Shown: positions 1 to 7,103 of the stretch, in pieces
Layout of the letters: every line of letters starts with the position of its first letter
How positions within the stretch are numbered: position 1 is the first letter of the stretch
Assembly (NCBI GenBank): GCA_041168165.1
Contig: JBEELK010000305.1
Span: 1 to 15,236 of the forward strand
Direction: 5' to 3'
DNA from: SXPK01 sp041168165
GTDB taxonomy: Bacteria > Planctomycetota > UBA1135 > UBA2386
DNA: 15,236 bases
Translations under genes and position numbers: made by a program
The notes under the pieces: model-generated
The model's database searches: none
What the model was told of the DNA's origin: nothing
Seen by the model: the letters and a program-made list of their open reading frames with translations, nothing else

Positions 1-748
1 GGTCAAAGCGCAAGAGCCACGCGTCGGGCCGCTGGTCGATGCGGAGCAACAACTCGCGCACACCGCGCGGAGCGAAGGTGACGTCGAGCCCAATGTCGTG
101 GACCGGCGAGTCACGACCCTCGGCGCTGCGGCGGCCACGAACATCGAGGTAGGTCGCATCGACCGGGTGCACCACGGCGAGCCATCGGCTCTGAGCCAAC
201 CGCGCTTGCGGTTCGAGTTCGCCGATGCGGCGGCGCTCTGCTTCGCGGCACTCCGACAGAGCTTCGTCGATCGACGCGAAGGACGGCAGGCCAGGACCAA
301 CCCCAGCGCGGATCGGCGTCAGCAGTGCGAGCGATGCGGCCTCTGCATCTTGTTTGCCTGCTTGCGGCCATCGCAACCACGGCACGCGCAGGTCGCGCGC
401 ATCGAGCGGGTGCTTCACCTGCCGCTCGAGCCGTTGCTCCGCGGGCCCAGTAAGGAGGTCTCCGTCGCGCAGCTCGATCCACTCGCCGCCGAGCGACACC
501 ACGCGCTTCACGAAGTGATCGCCCGAACTCTCGGGCGCGAACACGCCGAGGTCGTACCGACTCAGGTCGTTCGAGGACGCCAGCTTGTCCACCAGCGCGA
601 CATCGCCATCGCGAGCGGATCCGTAGAGGACCGGCTGCATGCTGCCGCTCGGAACGACGTAGCGCTCGGCGACGAAGTGCCGCAGGGACTGCAGGACGAC
701 GCCCGCCACCACCGCGACCGCCAGGGCCTCGCGAAGCAGCGCTTTCAT
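1..748 (-). CDS. lepB: Signal peptidase I (partial, C-terminus beyond window)
   Basis: Type I signal peptidase (S26 family), which removes signal peptides from exported proteins at the outer face of the inner membrane. Starting at the ATG at 748, the protein opens with a hydrophobic anchor (about residues 8-22) and then the catalytic-serine box YVVPSGSMQP, with Ser36. The general-base lysine lies in HFVKRVVSLGGEW at Lys81. Both match the family Ser/Lys dyad. The reading frame stays open to the left edge, so 249 codons are visible and the C-terminus is missing. No box D (GDNRxxS-type) is reached in the visible part, so at least 165 residues follow Lys81 before it. That is longer than in compact enzymes and implies a large insertion. 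A purine-rich AAGAAGGGG stretch precedes the start. The gene is divergent from the plus-strand gene at 979. The family is clear; the length and paralogue type are unknown. Confidence 0.88.
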   Translation of the reverse strand, partial: MKALLREALAVAVVAGVVLQSLRHFVAERYVVPSGSMQPVLYGSARDGDVALVDKLASSNDLSRYDLGVFAPESSGDHFVKRVVSLGGEWIELRDGDLLTGPAEQRLERQVKHPLDARDLRVPWLRWPQAGKQDAEAASLALLTPIRAGVGPGLPSFASIDEALSECREAERRRIGELEPQARLAQSRWLAVVHPVDATYLDVRGRRSAEGRDSPVHDIGLDVTFAPRGVRELLLRIDQRPDAWLLRFD

Positions 749-944
749 GCGGCGAGGGCCCCTTCTTGTAAGGAAATGTTGCCGAACCCGTCCATTCGGC
801 CGCCCGTCGTTCCACTGGGTAGGCCTTGCCCCATCGAAGGTTGGGAACGCGCCAGCTGGATTCCGCACCGCTTCATGCGGTCGGGCGAATCTGGGGCTGG
901 TTGCGGCTGTGGAAAAGTCGCTCTAGATGGGCTGGCCACGAACC

Positions 945-962
945 CCGGGGTCGCTGCCCCGG
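945..962 (+). repeat. Inverted repeat upstream of the gene at 979
   Basis: CCGGGG (945-950) and CCCCGG (957-962) are perfect complements around a 6-base loop. The hairpin lies 16 bases before the ATG at 979 and just ahead of the AGGA-type ribosome binding site at about 970-974. It would sit in the mRNA leader or promoter region. Six-base GC dyads are common by chance in DNA of this composition, so any function is speculative. The surrounding gap 749-978 holds no other convincing feature. Confidence 0.3.
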
Positions 963-978
963 ACGCTCTAGGAACCCC

Positions 979-2109
979 ATGAAGAAGACCCCTCGCGCCA
1001 TCCCGTTCGGACGCATGCTCGACCTCTGCGACGACCTGCAGAGGATCCGCGTGCGCATCGCCGACCCCACGACAGGCCGCGACGAACGCGAGCGCCTTCG
1101 TCGTCAGACCGAGCGCCAGAAGCTCAGCTTGCAGCGGCAACTCAGTGCCTACCGAGGGCGCGGTCCGCTGGCGAACCTGCTGCGCAAGCATCGGCTCGAC
1201 GCCAACGAGTTCGAAGTGTTGGCCGTGCTGCTCATGCGCGCGGTTCGCGCCGAGGAGCCGGAGCTCGAAGGCCGCCTCATCCTGGGCAGCATCTTCGACA
1301 CTTCGTTCGGCGTGCTCTCTGGCCTGCATCTGTTGGCGGAGGATGCCCGTTTGCGCACCAGCGGTCTAGTGCGCGTGGCGACGGATCAGCCGCTTGGGAC
1401 CGATGTGTTGGAAACTCGGTTCCGCCTCTCCGACGTGGCGCTGCAAGCGATGCGCGAAGAAGTCTCCGGTCGCCGCTCACAAAAGAAGCGGCCCGAGGAT
1501 TCGTCGGGTTATCGCAGCCAGCGCGAGTTGCTGCTCGATCTCCGCATGCTGCACAACCACTACGTGCGGCGCAGCGAGGTGCTGTTCGACGAAGCGCGCT
1601 GGAAGAGCCTGCATCCTTCGACGGACGACGCGCCGTGCTTGCAGAAGCGTATCGATGAGCTTTGGGCGCACATCCGCACGCGCATCCTGCGCACCGAGAA
1701 CCCAAGCAGCCTGCCGCTCCTCTCGCTGCTGCGAGAGCACAAGCTGTCGGACGAGGAGACGATGGTCGTCGTGCACCTCCTGTTCTCGGAGCTGTTCACC
1801 GGCGAGGCGCACGCGCAGGCGGCGGACCTGCTGTGCCTCGTCAGCACCGACGACGCCTCGCTGCTGCGCGCCCGCAAGCTGCTGCACAAGGACTCGGCGC
1901 TCGTAAAGGGCCAGATCGTGGCGCTCGAGGCCTACGTCGAGAACCGCGAGATGACGGCCGAGGTGCGGCTGGAGGATTGGGTCGTCACCAAGATGCTCGA
2001 CGACTCGGCGCCGCCGACCGGCATCCAGTCCGAGGAACGGTTGCGCTGGCACGACTATCTGTCGCAGCTCGACGGCAGCGACGGGTTCTTCCGCGACCTC
2101 GATGCGTGA
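979..2109 (+). CDS. Duplicated helical protein resembling the N-terminal domain of some AAA+ ATPases
   Basis: A 376-residue soluble protein with no signal peptide or membrane segment. It contains two related units. Around residues 65-135 a stretch beginning LLRKHRLDANEFEVLAVLL is echoed around 248-318 by LLREHKLSDEETMVVVHLL. Both are followed by a similarly spaced D-rich turn and a LL...L...(L/I)V ending. The residues before each copy (about 12-64 and 190-247) also look alike, both being charged helical segments. The pattern resembles the region N-terminal to the ATPase module in a class of bacterial AAA+ proteins (L..L.GLS.FE...LLLAL type), but no Walker A or Walker B motif is present. An adaptor or scaffold role is possible but is only inference. 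The ATG at 979 is chosen because AGGA lies shortly before it and the duplicated architecture begins there; the frame is open further upstream to 826. The next gene starts 32 bases after the stop. Confidence 0.8.
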   Translation: MKKTPRAIPFGRMLDLCDDLQRIRVRIADPTTGRDERERLRRQTERQKLSLQRQLSAYRGRGPLANLLRKHRLDANEFEVLAVLLMRAVRAEEPELEGRLILGSIFDTSFGVLSGLHLLAEDARLRTSGLVRVATDQPLGTDVLETRFRLSDVALQAMREEVSGRRSQKKRPEDSSGYRSQRELLLDLRMLHNHYVRRSEVLFDEARWKSLHPSTDDAPCLQKRIDELWAHIRTRILRTENPSSLPLLSLLREHKLSDEETMVVVHLLFSELFTGEAHAQAADLLCLVSTDDASLLRARKLLHKDSALVKGQIVALEAYVENREMTAEVRLEDWVVTKMLDDSAPPTGIQSEERLRWHDYLSQLDGSDGFFRDLDA

Positions 2110-2141
2110 CGCCGAGCGCGCTCGTGTTGCATGATGGCCGC

Positions 2142-3365
2142 ATGACGCGCATCGACGAGTTGATCCACGACTGGAACGCGCAGGGCGGCACCTTCCGCCC
2201 GACGCGGCCGCTGCAGTTCGACGACGAGACCCTCCGCGACGGGCTGCAATCGCCCGCGGTCAGCGACCCTTCGCTCGAGAAGAAGATCGAACTACTGGAG
2301 TGGATGGACAAGCTCGGCATCCAGACCGCCAACCTCGGCTTGCCGGGCGCTGGCGGTCGGCCGCGGCAGGACATCCTCGCGATGGCGCAGCACATCGTGC
2401 GCAACAAGCTGAAGATCGGCGCCAACGTCGCGTGCCGCACGGTCGTCAGCGACATCGAGCCGGTCGTCGAAATGACGCAGAAGGCGGGCATGCCGATCGA
2501 GGTGTGCGCGTTCATCGGCAGCAGCTACATCCGGCAATACGCCGAGGACTGGACGCTGGAGATGATGCTCGACAACACGCGCAAGGCGCTGACGTTTGCG
2601 CGCGACCACAACCTGCCGGTGATGTACGTCACCGAGGACACGACGCGCGCTCGGCCCGAGACGATCACGGCGCTCTACAGCCTCGCGATCGAACTCGGCG
2701 CACGCCGACTCTGCGTCTGCGACACCGTCGGCCACGCGACGCCGCAGGGCACGCGCGCAGTCGTGCGCTTCGTCCGCGAACTGGCGGACAAGCACGACAA
2801 GACGATCGGCGTCGACTGGCACGGCCACCGCGACCGCGACCTCGGCATCGCCAACTGCCTCGCCGCGATCGAAGCCGGCGCGGACCGCGTGCACGGCTCG
2901 GCGCTCGGCGTCGGCGAACGCGCCGGCAACGCGCCGATGGACCTGCTGCTCGTCAACTGCCGCCTGCAGGGCTGGATCGACAACGACCTGTCCGCGATGC
3001 CGGGCTACGTCGCCGCCGCATCGAGGGCGCTCGAAGTCGAGATCCCGCACAACTATCCCGTGCTCGGCAAGGACGCGTTCGAGACCGGCACCGGCGTGCA
3101 CGCGGCAGCTGTCATCAAGGCCTTCCGCAAAGGCGACATCGAACTCGCCGACGCGGTCTATTCGGGCGTGCCCGCGGGCATGGTCGGCCTCCAACAGACG
3201 ATCGCGGTCGGCCCGATGAGCGGAAAGTCGAACGCCACCTTCGTGCTGGAGCGTCTTGGCATCGATCCGACCGAGGCGCGCGTGCAAGCCGTCCTTGCCG
3301 CCGGCAAGACGAGCAAGCGCCTGCTCAGCGACGACGAAATCCGCGCCGTCGCCGGCTCCTGCTGA
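2142..3365 (+). CDS. 2-Isopropylmalate synthase-like DRE-TIM metallolyase
   Basis: A 407-residue TIM-barrel enzyme of the family that includes 2-isopropylmalate synthase, homocitrate synthase, citramalate synthase and HMG-CoA lyase. These enzymes make or break a C-C bond next to an acyl-CoA carboxylate with a divalent metal. The metal site is complete: Asp28 in DETLRDGLQSP, His227 and His229 in DWHGHRD, and Asn263 in GVGERAGNA. The helix-initiating RDGLQ (residues 32-36) has Leu where LeuA normally has Glu, as in HMG-CoA lyases. A C-terminal GPMSGKSN segment resembles the SGK/SGR region of subdomain II in synthases. The roughly 150-residue LeuA regulatory domain for leucine feedback is absent. 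The ATG at 2142 is preferred; an in-frame GTG at 2124 is possible. No leuB, leuC or leuD is adjacent, so the substrate cannot be assigned. A hairpin follows the stop codon. Confidence 0.82.
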   Translation: MTRIDELIHDWNAQGGTFRPTRPLQFDDETLRDGLQSPAVSDPSLEKKIELLEWMDKLGIQTANLGLPGAGGRPRQDILAMAQHIVRNKLKIGANVACRTVVSDIEPVVEMTQKAGMPIEVCAFIGSSYIRQYAEDWTLEMMLDNTRKALTFARDHNLPVMYVTEDTTRARPETITALYSLAIELGARRLCVCDTVGHATPQGTRAVVRFVRELADKHDKTIGVDWHGHRDRDLGIANCLAAIEAGADRVHGSALGVGERAGNAPMDLLLVNCRLQGWIDNDLSAMPGYVAAASRALEVEIPHNYPVLGKDAFETGTGVHAAAVIKAFRKGDIELADAVYSGVPAGMVGLQQTIAVGPMSGKSNATFVLERLGIDPTEARVQAVLAAGKTSKRLLSDDEIRAVAGSC

Positions 3366-3375
3366 GGTCTCAGTT

Positions 3376-3409
3376 CGGGGCGAATAGGCCACTTGGCGCA
3401 TTCGCCCCG
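3376..3409 (+). terminator. Stem-loop after the LeuA-like gene (terminator-like, no T-tract)
   Basis: CGGGGCGAAT (3376-3385) is the exact reverse complement of ATTCGCCCCG (3400-3409), giving a 10-bp stem. Inside the loop, GCC (3388-3390) can pair with GGC (3395-3397) around ACTT, extending the hairpin. It begins 11 bases after the stop codon at 3365 and ends 54 bases before the next start. No run of T follows, so it is not a textbook intrinsic terminator. It could attenuate transcription, stabilise an mRNA end, or be a protein-binding dyad. Confidence 0.45.
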
Positions 3410-3463
3410 TCAAGCCACCGGACGGTGCCCGCCGATGTGCCGGGCGTGACAGAAGTGCTCGAC

Positions 3464-3805
3464 ATGTCAGTGGTAGACGAGCTGATCTCGCTCTCCGACG
3501 ACGGGGATCCCGAGCTGCTCTTAGACCTGATCGGCCTCTACCTCGCCGACGCCCCGAGCAAGCTCGACGCGGTTGTCGAGGGCATGCGCACCGGCGACCT
3601 GGACAAGGTCGAGCGCGCCGCGCACTCGCTGAAGGGCTCGTCCGGCAACCTGGGCGCGCGTCAGTTGCAGCACACGTGCGAACTGCTGCAACTGCGCAGC
3701 AACGCGGGCGACCTAGCTGGCACCCGGAAGGCCGCGGCCCAGCTCGCGGCGATGTTCGACGACGTGCGCGGGGCGCTGCTCAAGCTGCGCGACCGGTTCG
3801 CCTGA
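3464..3805 (+). CDS. Stand-alone HPt (histidine phosphotransfer) domain protein
   Basis: A 113-residue cytoplasmic protein that is essentially one HPt domain, the four-helix module that passes a phosphoryl group between response-regulator receiver domains in multistep phosphorelays. The phospho-accepting residue is His54 in AAHSLKGSSGNLGA, the family signature H-x-L-K-G-x-(S/A)-x-x-x-G. An N-terminal helix pair and a C-terminal helical region complete the usual length of 100-120 residues. The ATG at 3464 gives that length and has AGAAG 8 bases upstream; in-frame GTG codons at 3437, 3446 and 3455 are alternatives. No histidine kinase or receiver domain is encoded in the window, so its partners lie elsewhere. 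It is in the same direction as the two genes before it but separated by 98 bases and a hairpin, so it may be transcribed independently. Confidence 0.88.
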   Translation: MSVVDELISLSDDGDPELLLDLIGLYLADAPSKLDAVVEGMRTGDLDKVERAAHSLKGSSGNLGARQLQHTCELLQLRSNAGDLAGTRKAAAQLAAMFDDVRGALLKLRDRFA

Positions 3806-3833
3806 CGCAGGCGAGCGGCTACGGCGCGCGGCA

Positions 3834-3863
3834 GCGATCAGTTGGCCTGTGCGATCAGTTGGC
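3834..3863. repeat. 13-bp direct repeat in the convergent junction
   Basis: GCGATCAGTTGGC occurs at 3834-3846 and again at 3851-3863, separated by CTGT. The second copy covers the stop codon of the minus-strand gene ending at 3855; the first lies in the 49-base gap between the convergent genes. It looks like a small tandem duplication. No terminator hairpin is obvious in this gap. Confidence 0.6.
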
Positions 3864-4199
3864 GGCGTCGGCTGCTTTGCGCCCAGCAGGAGCCTGCTTG
3901 CTGGTCTTGCGGGAGGCTGGAGCCGCCTTGGGCGCAGCTGAAACCTGCTTCGCCGGTGCCTTCTCGGGGCGCGGGATCTCGACGATCTTCGTCGGCACCG
4001 CGCGCTCACCAACGCGCGTGGGTCCCGACTGCGGCACCAACGCTGCCGGCTCCGGCTGCCAGTCTGCCGCTTGGCCGTTGTAGATGCAGCGGTGGCACTT
4101 GTGGTAGTTGCAGCTCTGCCGCGACATGCAATCGGACGCCTCGATGCGATGGACGATCAGCGGCATCGACGAGGACTTAGGAGTCGGACAGTCGCGCAT
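3855..4199 (-). CDS. Small four-cysteine protein with a basic Ala/Lys/Pro tail
   Basis: A 114-residue protein of unknown function, not matched to a named family. Its N-terminal half carries a compact cysteine cluster, C24-x5-C30-x4-C35-x2-C38, within DCMSRQSCNYHKCHRC, with His33 and His36 close by. This could bind zinc or an iron-sulfur centre. The last 35 residues or so are Ala, Lys, Arg and Pro rich (for example SAAPKAAPASRKTSKQ), like the tails of histone-H1-like proteins, which suggests contact with nucleic acid. No signal peptide or membrane segment is seen. The ATG at 4199 is chosen because AAAGG lies 7 bases upstream; a second in-frame ATG at 4166 (residue 12) is possible, and the frame is open up to 4313. 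It lies 95 bases after the TIM-barrel gene on the same strand, so it may be the last gene of that unit. Confidence 0.72.
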   Translation of the reverse strand: MRDCPTPKSSSMPLIVHRIEASDCMSRQSCNYHKCHRCIYNGQAADWQPEPAALVPQSGPTRVGERAVPTKIVEIPRPEKAPAKQVSAAPKAAPASRKTSKQAPAGRKAADAAN

Positions 4200-4294
4200 G
4201 GGAGAGCCTTTGGTTGGGACCGACTTGGGTGGGCACCCGAGCCGCCCCGAGACTGCCCCGGGGGCGCGAGACGATAGGCAGATGAAGAAATGCG

Positions 4295-5113
4295 TCAACG
4301 ACCGGCAGCCCACGCAGCCTTGCAGGCGGCGACCGCGTGCGGGGCCATGTGGCTGTGGCGCGACAGTTCAAAGCAAACCGGTCCGGCGTAACCACCTGCG
4401 CTAAGTCCGCGCAGAGCAGCGCCGATGTCGAGGTCGCCTTCGCCCGGCAGCAGATGCTCGTGCACGAACCGCCGCATGTCCTCCATGTGCACCTGCGCCA
4501 GCAACGGGGCCACTTCGCGACAAATCGCCGCCGGGTCGCCCTCGTCCTCGACCAGCAAGTGCCCCACGTCGAGCGTGAGCGCGGGCGCCTCTAGGCCGAG
4601 CGCTGCCACGACCTTGCGCCACTGCGCGACCGTCGCAACCGCCATCCCGGGCTCGGGCTCCAGCGATGGAGTCAGCCCCTCCGCGCGGATCGCGGCGCAG
4701 GTGCGGCGCACGCCGTCGAGCAAGCGCTGCTCCGAGTCCGCCCCCGGCGAACGATCGATGCCCGCCCAGAACGACACGACCTGTGCGCCGAGGTCACGGC
4801 CGAGGCGTGCTGCGCGCGCCGAGAAGTCGATGCGCCGGTCGACCGCGGCGGCATCGCGCGTCATCAGCGTCGGCTCGTGCTTGTGGCGCGGATCGAGCAG
4901 GAAGCGCGCGCCGGTCTCGATCACCGGTCGCAACGACAGCTTCGCCAGCAGCGCCGCGATCGAGTCGATCTCGCGCGGCGTCGCCGAGAACGGGTCGAGG
5001 TGGCAGACGTCCGGCGTGAGCGCGACCGCCTCGTAGCCTTCGTCCGCCAACAGTCGCAACGCCTCTTCGAGGCGGTGGTTCTGGAGGCCGTTCGTGTTGT
5101 AGCCGAGCAGCAC
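4295..5113 (-). CDS. Sugar phosphate isomerase/epimerase-type TIM barrel protein
   Basis: A 272-residue protein of the xylose-isomerase-like / AP endonuclease family 2 TIM-barrel superfamily. Members isomerise or epimerise sugars and cyclitols with a divalent metal. Probable metal and substrate residues fall at the usual strand ends: Glu152 and Glu154 in PSLEPEPG, Asp182 and His185 in LTLDVGHLL, His209 in QVHMED, and Glu249 in VCFELS. The segment HLLPGEGDLDI is the family's substrate-loop pattern (GEGxxD). The start is a GTG at 5113. The frame is bounded upstream by the TAG stop (5126-5128) of the preceding gene, which is in the same frame with only 12 bases between. Tight spacing suggests translation coupled to the membrane-protein gene. 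The substrate is unknown; some relatives are annotated hydroxypyruvate isomerase or inosose dehydratase. Confidence 0.82.
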   Translation of the reverse strand: MLLGYNTNGLQNHRLEEALRLLADEGYEAVALTPDVCHLDPFSATPREIDSIAALLAKLSLRPVIETGARFLLDPRHKHEPTLMTRDAAAVDRRIDFSARAARLGRDLGAQVVSFWAGIDRSPGADSEQRLLDGVRRTCAAIRAEGLTPSLEPEPGMAVATVAQWRKVVAALGLEAPALTLDVGHLLVEDEGDPAAICREVAPLLAQVHMEDMRRFVHEHLLPGEGDLDIGAALRGLSAGGYAGPVCFELSRHSHMAPHAVAACKAAWAAGR

Positions 5114-5125
5114 GGCGCAGTGGGC

Positions 5126-5725
5126 CTAGCCGCCGCCGCCCCTGCGGACCTCGTTATTGAGGCGCTGGAACTTGGCGTAGAGCTTCTCGAGCGTCACGTA
5201 TTCGGCCGGCTGCGCCCAGTCGTCCATCTGCGCGCTCTCCTGCCAGCGCAGCGGCGCATCGACCTTCTGCTGCCACTGCTGGAGCAAGTCGTACGCCTCG
5301 CTCATCTTGGCGCGCGCGGTCTGGTTGTCCGACGAGCCGGCGCGCGCGGTCACGGACTCGTTGCGCAGCGTCGTGACCTTGTCGAGCAGCGCGCTGAGTT
5401 CTTGCAGCGTCGCCTGCGTCAGCGCGGGCGCGGGCTCCTTGGGGGTCTTGCCCTGCTTGGCGGACTGCAGTTGCAGCGGCGACGAGGCTGGCGTCGGAGC
5501 CGGCGTGGCGGCGGGTGTCGATGCGGGCGTCGACGGTTGCTGCGTCGTCGCAGGCTTCTTGGAGCCGCCGCTCAGCGCGAAGAACCCGATCGCGGCCGCG
5601 GCAACCACGCCGATGCCGATCATCATGGGCATCTGCGACGCCGGGGCGGCTGCGCTGGCAGCGCGCGAATGGGAGGAGCCGCTGCGACCCGAGGCCGAAG
5701 CGCGCGACGTGGGACGAGAGGCCAT
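5126..5725 (-). CDS. Single-pass membrane protein with Thr/Pro/Ala-rich linker
   Basis: A 199-residue protein of unknown function. Residues 1-31 are a Ser/Arg/Ala-rich basic segment. About 33-52 form one transmembrane helix (PMMIGIGVVAAAAIGFFAL). About 57-86 are a low-complexity Thr-Pro-Ala linker. Residues 101-196 are a mostly helical domain with a possible coiled-coil register and several Trp residues (WQQK, RWQES, DDW), ending in a short Gly run. The basic N-terminus argues for a cytoplasmic N-terminus and an exported C-terminal domain by the positive-inside rule. The ATG at 5725 has no strong ribosome binding site. It lies 79 bases after rsmB and 12 bases before the TIM-barrel gene, all on the minus strand. 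No family is recognised. Confidence 0.75.
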   Translation of the reverse strand: MASRPTSRASASGRSGSSHSRAASAAAPASQMPMMIGIGVVAAAAIGFFALSGGSKKPATTQQPSTPASTPAATPAPTPASSPLQLQSAKQGKTPKEPAPALTQATLQELSALLDKVTTLRNESVTARAGSSDNQTARAKMSEAYDLLQQWQQKVDAPLRWQESAQMDDWAQPAEYVTLEKLYAKFQRLNNEVRRGGGG

Positions 5726-5804
5726 TGCGCGGCGCGTTCTATCCCCGCAACGCAGCAGCGGGAACCCCCTTCGCAGCAGCGTTACCGACGCAAAGCGCGC
5801 GCGG

Positions 5805-7100
5805 TCACGTGCGACGCATGCGCGCGAAGTAGCCGCCGTCGCGAACGCGCGCCTCGGGCAGCGCTTGGCGCTCCGCCTCGATCACGAGGCCATGAGCTGT
5901 CGCCGCGGCGCGCGCGACGTCGCCGTTCTCTTCGGCCTCGATCGAACAAGTCGAATGCACGACGAGGCCAGACGGTTTGGCGCGTTGCACCGCGAGATCG
6001 AGGATCCCGCGCTGGATCGCCGCCATTTCCGCGAACGTCGTCGGCAGCAATCGATGGCGCACTTCGACGCGGCGCTGCAGCACGCCGGTGTTGCTGCACG
6101 GCACGTCGGCGAGCACGGCATCGGCGAGCGGCGCTTCCATCGGATCGGCGATCACGCGCAACGTCTTCTGCAGGCCAAGGCGCGTGGCGTTCTCGACGAT
6201 GCGCTTCCTGCGTTGCTCATCGGGGTCGTAGGCAAACACGACGCCATCGGGCCGAACGCGTTCTGCGAGCAGCGTGGCCTTGGTGCCAGGCGCCGCGCAC
6301 AGGTCGAGGATCGTCATGCCAGGCGCGGCGCCAACTGCCTCGGCCGCTTCGATCGCGGTTGGGTCCTGCGCCACGAACGCGCCGCGACGGAACGCTTCGC
6401 TGCCAAACGGCGCGCCGCTCTCGACGCGCAGCGCGAGCGGGTGGCACGACGACGCGGTGCGCACGCCATCATGGGCCAAGTCGCGCGCGAGATCATCGAG
6501 CGCGATGCCATTGCACGCGCGGACGAACACGACCGGCTGCACGCTCGACGCGGCGCAGATCCGCATCGTCGCGAGATCGTCAAACGCAGCGCGCCACCTG
6601 GCGACGAGGAAGTCCGGCAGCGAATGCCGCAGCGCCAGCGGCTCCTTGGCGCCACCGAGCCCTGGTTGCTTGAGCACGAAGCAGCGCGAGCGCGACAGTT
6701 CGATCTCGGTCTCGGGCTTGGTCGGGTCCGCTGGGCGATCGTGCACCGACTCGCTGCAGCGGCGCAGCACCGCGTTGACGAAGGCTTGGTCGCGTTGGAG
6801 CAGAGCCACCGTCTCGTAGACCGCCGCGCGCGCGGGCATGCCTTCTTGCAGCAGCAACTGGTATGCGCCCATGCGCAGCGCCGAGCGCGTGCGCGGGTCC
6901 TTGGGCAAGCCGCGCGTGCAGAACCCCTCGAGCACGAGGTCCAACAACCGCTCGTTGCGCACGACGCCGAGCGCGAGATCCGCGGCGAGCGCAGCCTCGC
7001 GCGGTTCGAGGCGCAGTCGGCGCACTTCGTCGCCGACGCGTTCGATCCTGCCCTTCTCGAACAATTGCAGCGTCGCGAGAGCTGCTCCGCGAGCTGCCAT
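5805..7100 (-). CDS. rsmB: 16S rRNA (cytosine-C5) methyltransferase RsmB/Sun
   Basis: A 431-residue SAM-dependent enzyme that makes m5C in small-subunit rRNA (position 967 in E. coli). Residues 1 to about 125 are a NusB-like helical RNA-binding domain. The Rossmann-fold catalytic domain has the SAM-binding motif DLCAAPGTK (266-274). It also has the two cysteines of RNA m5C methyltransferases: Cys335 in DVPCSNTGVL, needed for product release, and Cys385 in VHSTCSIEAEEN, the nucleophile. The PC motif reads VPCSNTG rather than the common APCSGTG, but the key residues are intact. The ATG at 7100 lies 3 bases after the fmt stop codon, the classic fmt-rsmB arrangement, which supports both calls and implies translational coupling. 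Length agrees with the family (about 430). Confidence 0.93.
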   Translation of the reverse strand: MAARGAALATLQLFEKGRIERVGDEVRRLRLEPREAALAADLALGVVRNERLLDLVLEGFCTRGLPKDPRTRSALRMGAYQLLLQEGMPARAAVYETVALLQRDQAFVNAVLRRCSESVHDRPADPTKPETEIELSRSRCFVLKQPGLGGAKEPLALRHSLPDFLVARWRAAFDDLATMRICAASSVQPVVFVRACNGIALDDLARDLAHDGVRTASSCHPLALRVESGAPFGSEAFRRGAFVAQDPTAIEAAEAVGAAPGMTILDLCAAPGTKATLLAERVRPDGVVFAYDPDEQRRKRIVENATRLGLQKTLRVIADPMEAPLADAVLADVPCSNTGVLQRRVEVRHRLLPTTFAEMAAIQRGILDLAVQRAKPSGLVVHSTCSIEAEENGDVARAAATAHGLVIEAERQALPEARVRDGGYFARMRRT

Positions 7101-7103
7101 GGA

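Noticed and set aside
901..929. A TTGCGG-N17-TAGATG pair upstream of the gene at 979
   Set aside because: Only three of six matches at each box; not distinguishable from background.
98..982. A 294-codon plus-strand open frame over the signal peptidase
   Set aside because: The opposite strand encodes the Ser/Lys signatures of signal peptidase I; this frame shows no motif.
2292..3413. A long minus-strand open frame opposite the LeuA-like gene
   Set aside because: It mirrors the codon pattern of the plus-strand enzyme, whose metal-binding motifs are intact.
4200..4294. Short GC-rich dyads between the TIM-barrel and Cys-rich genes
   Set aside because: Stems of only 4-5 bp with no T-tract on the minus strand; not convincing terminators.
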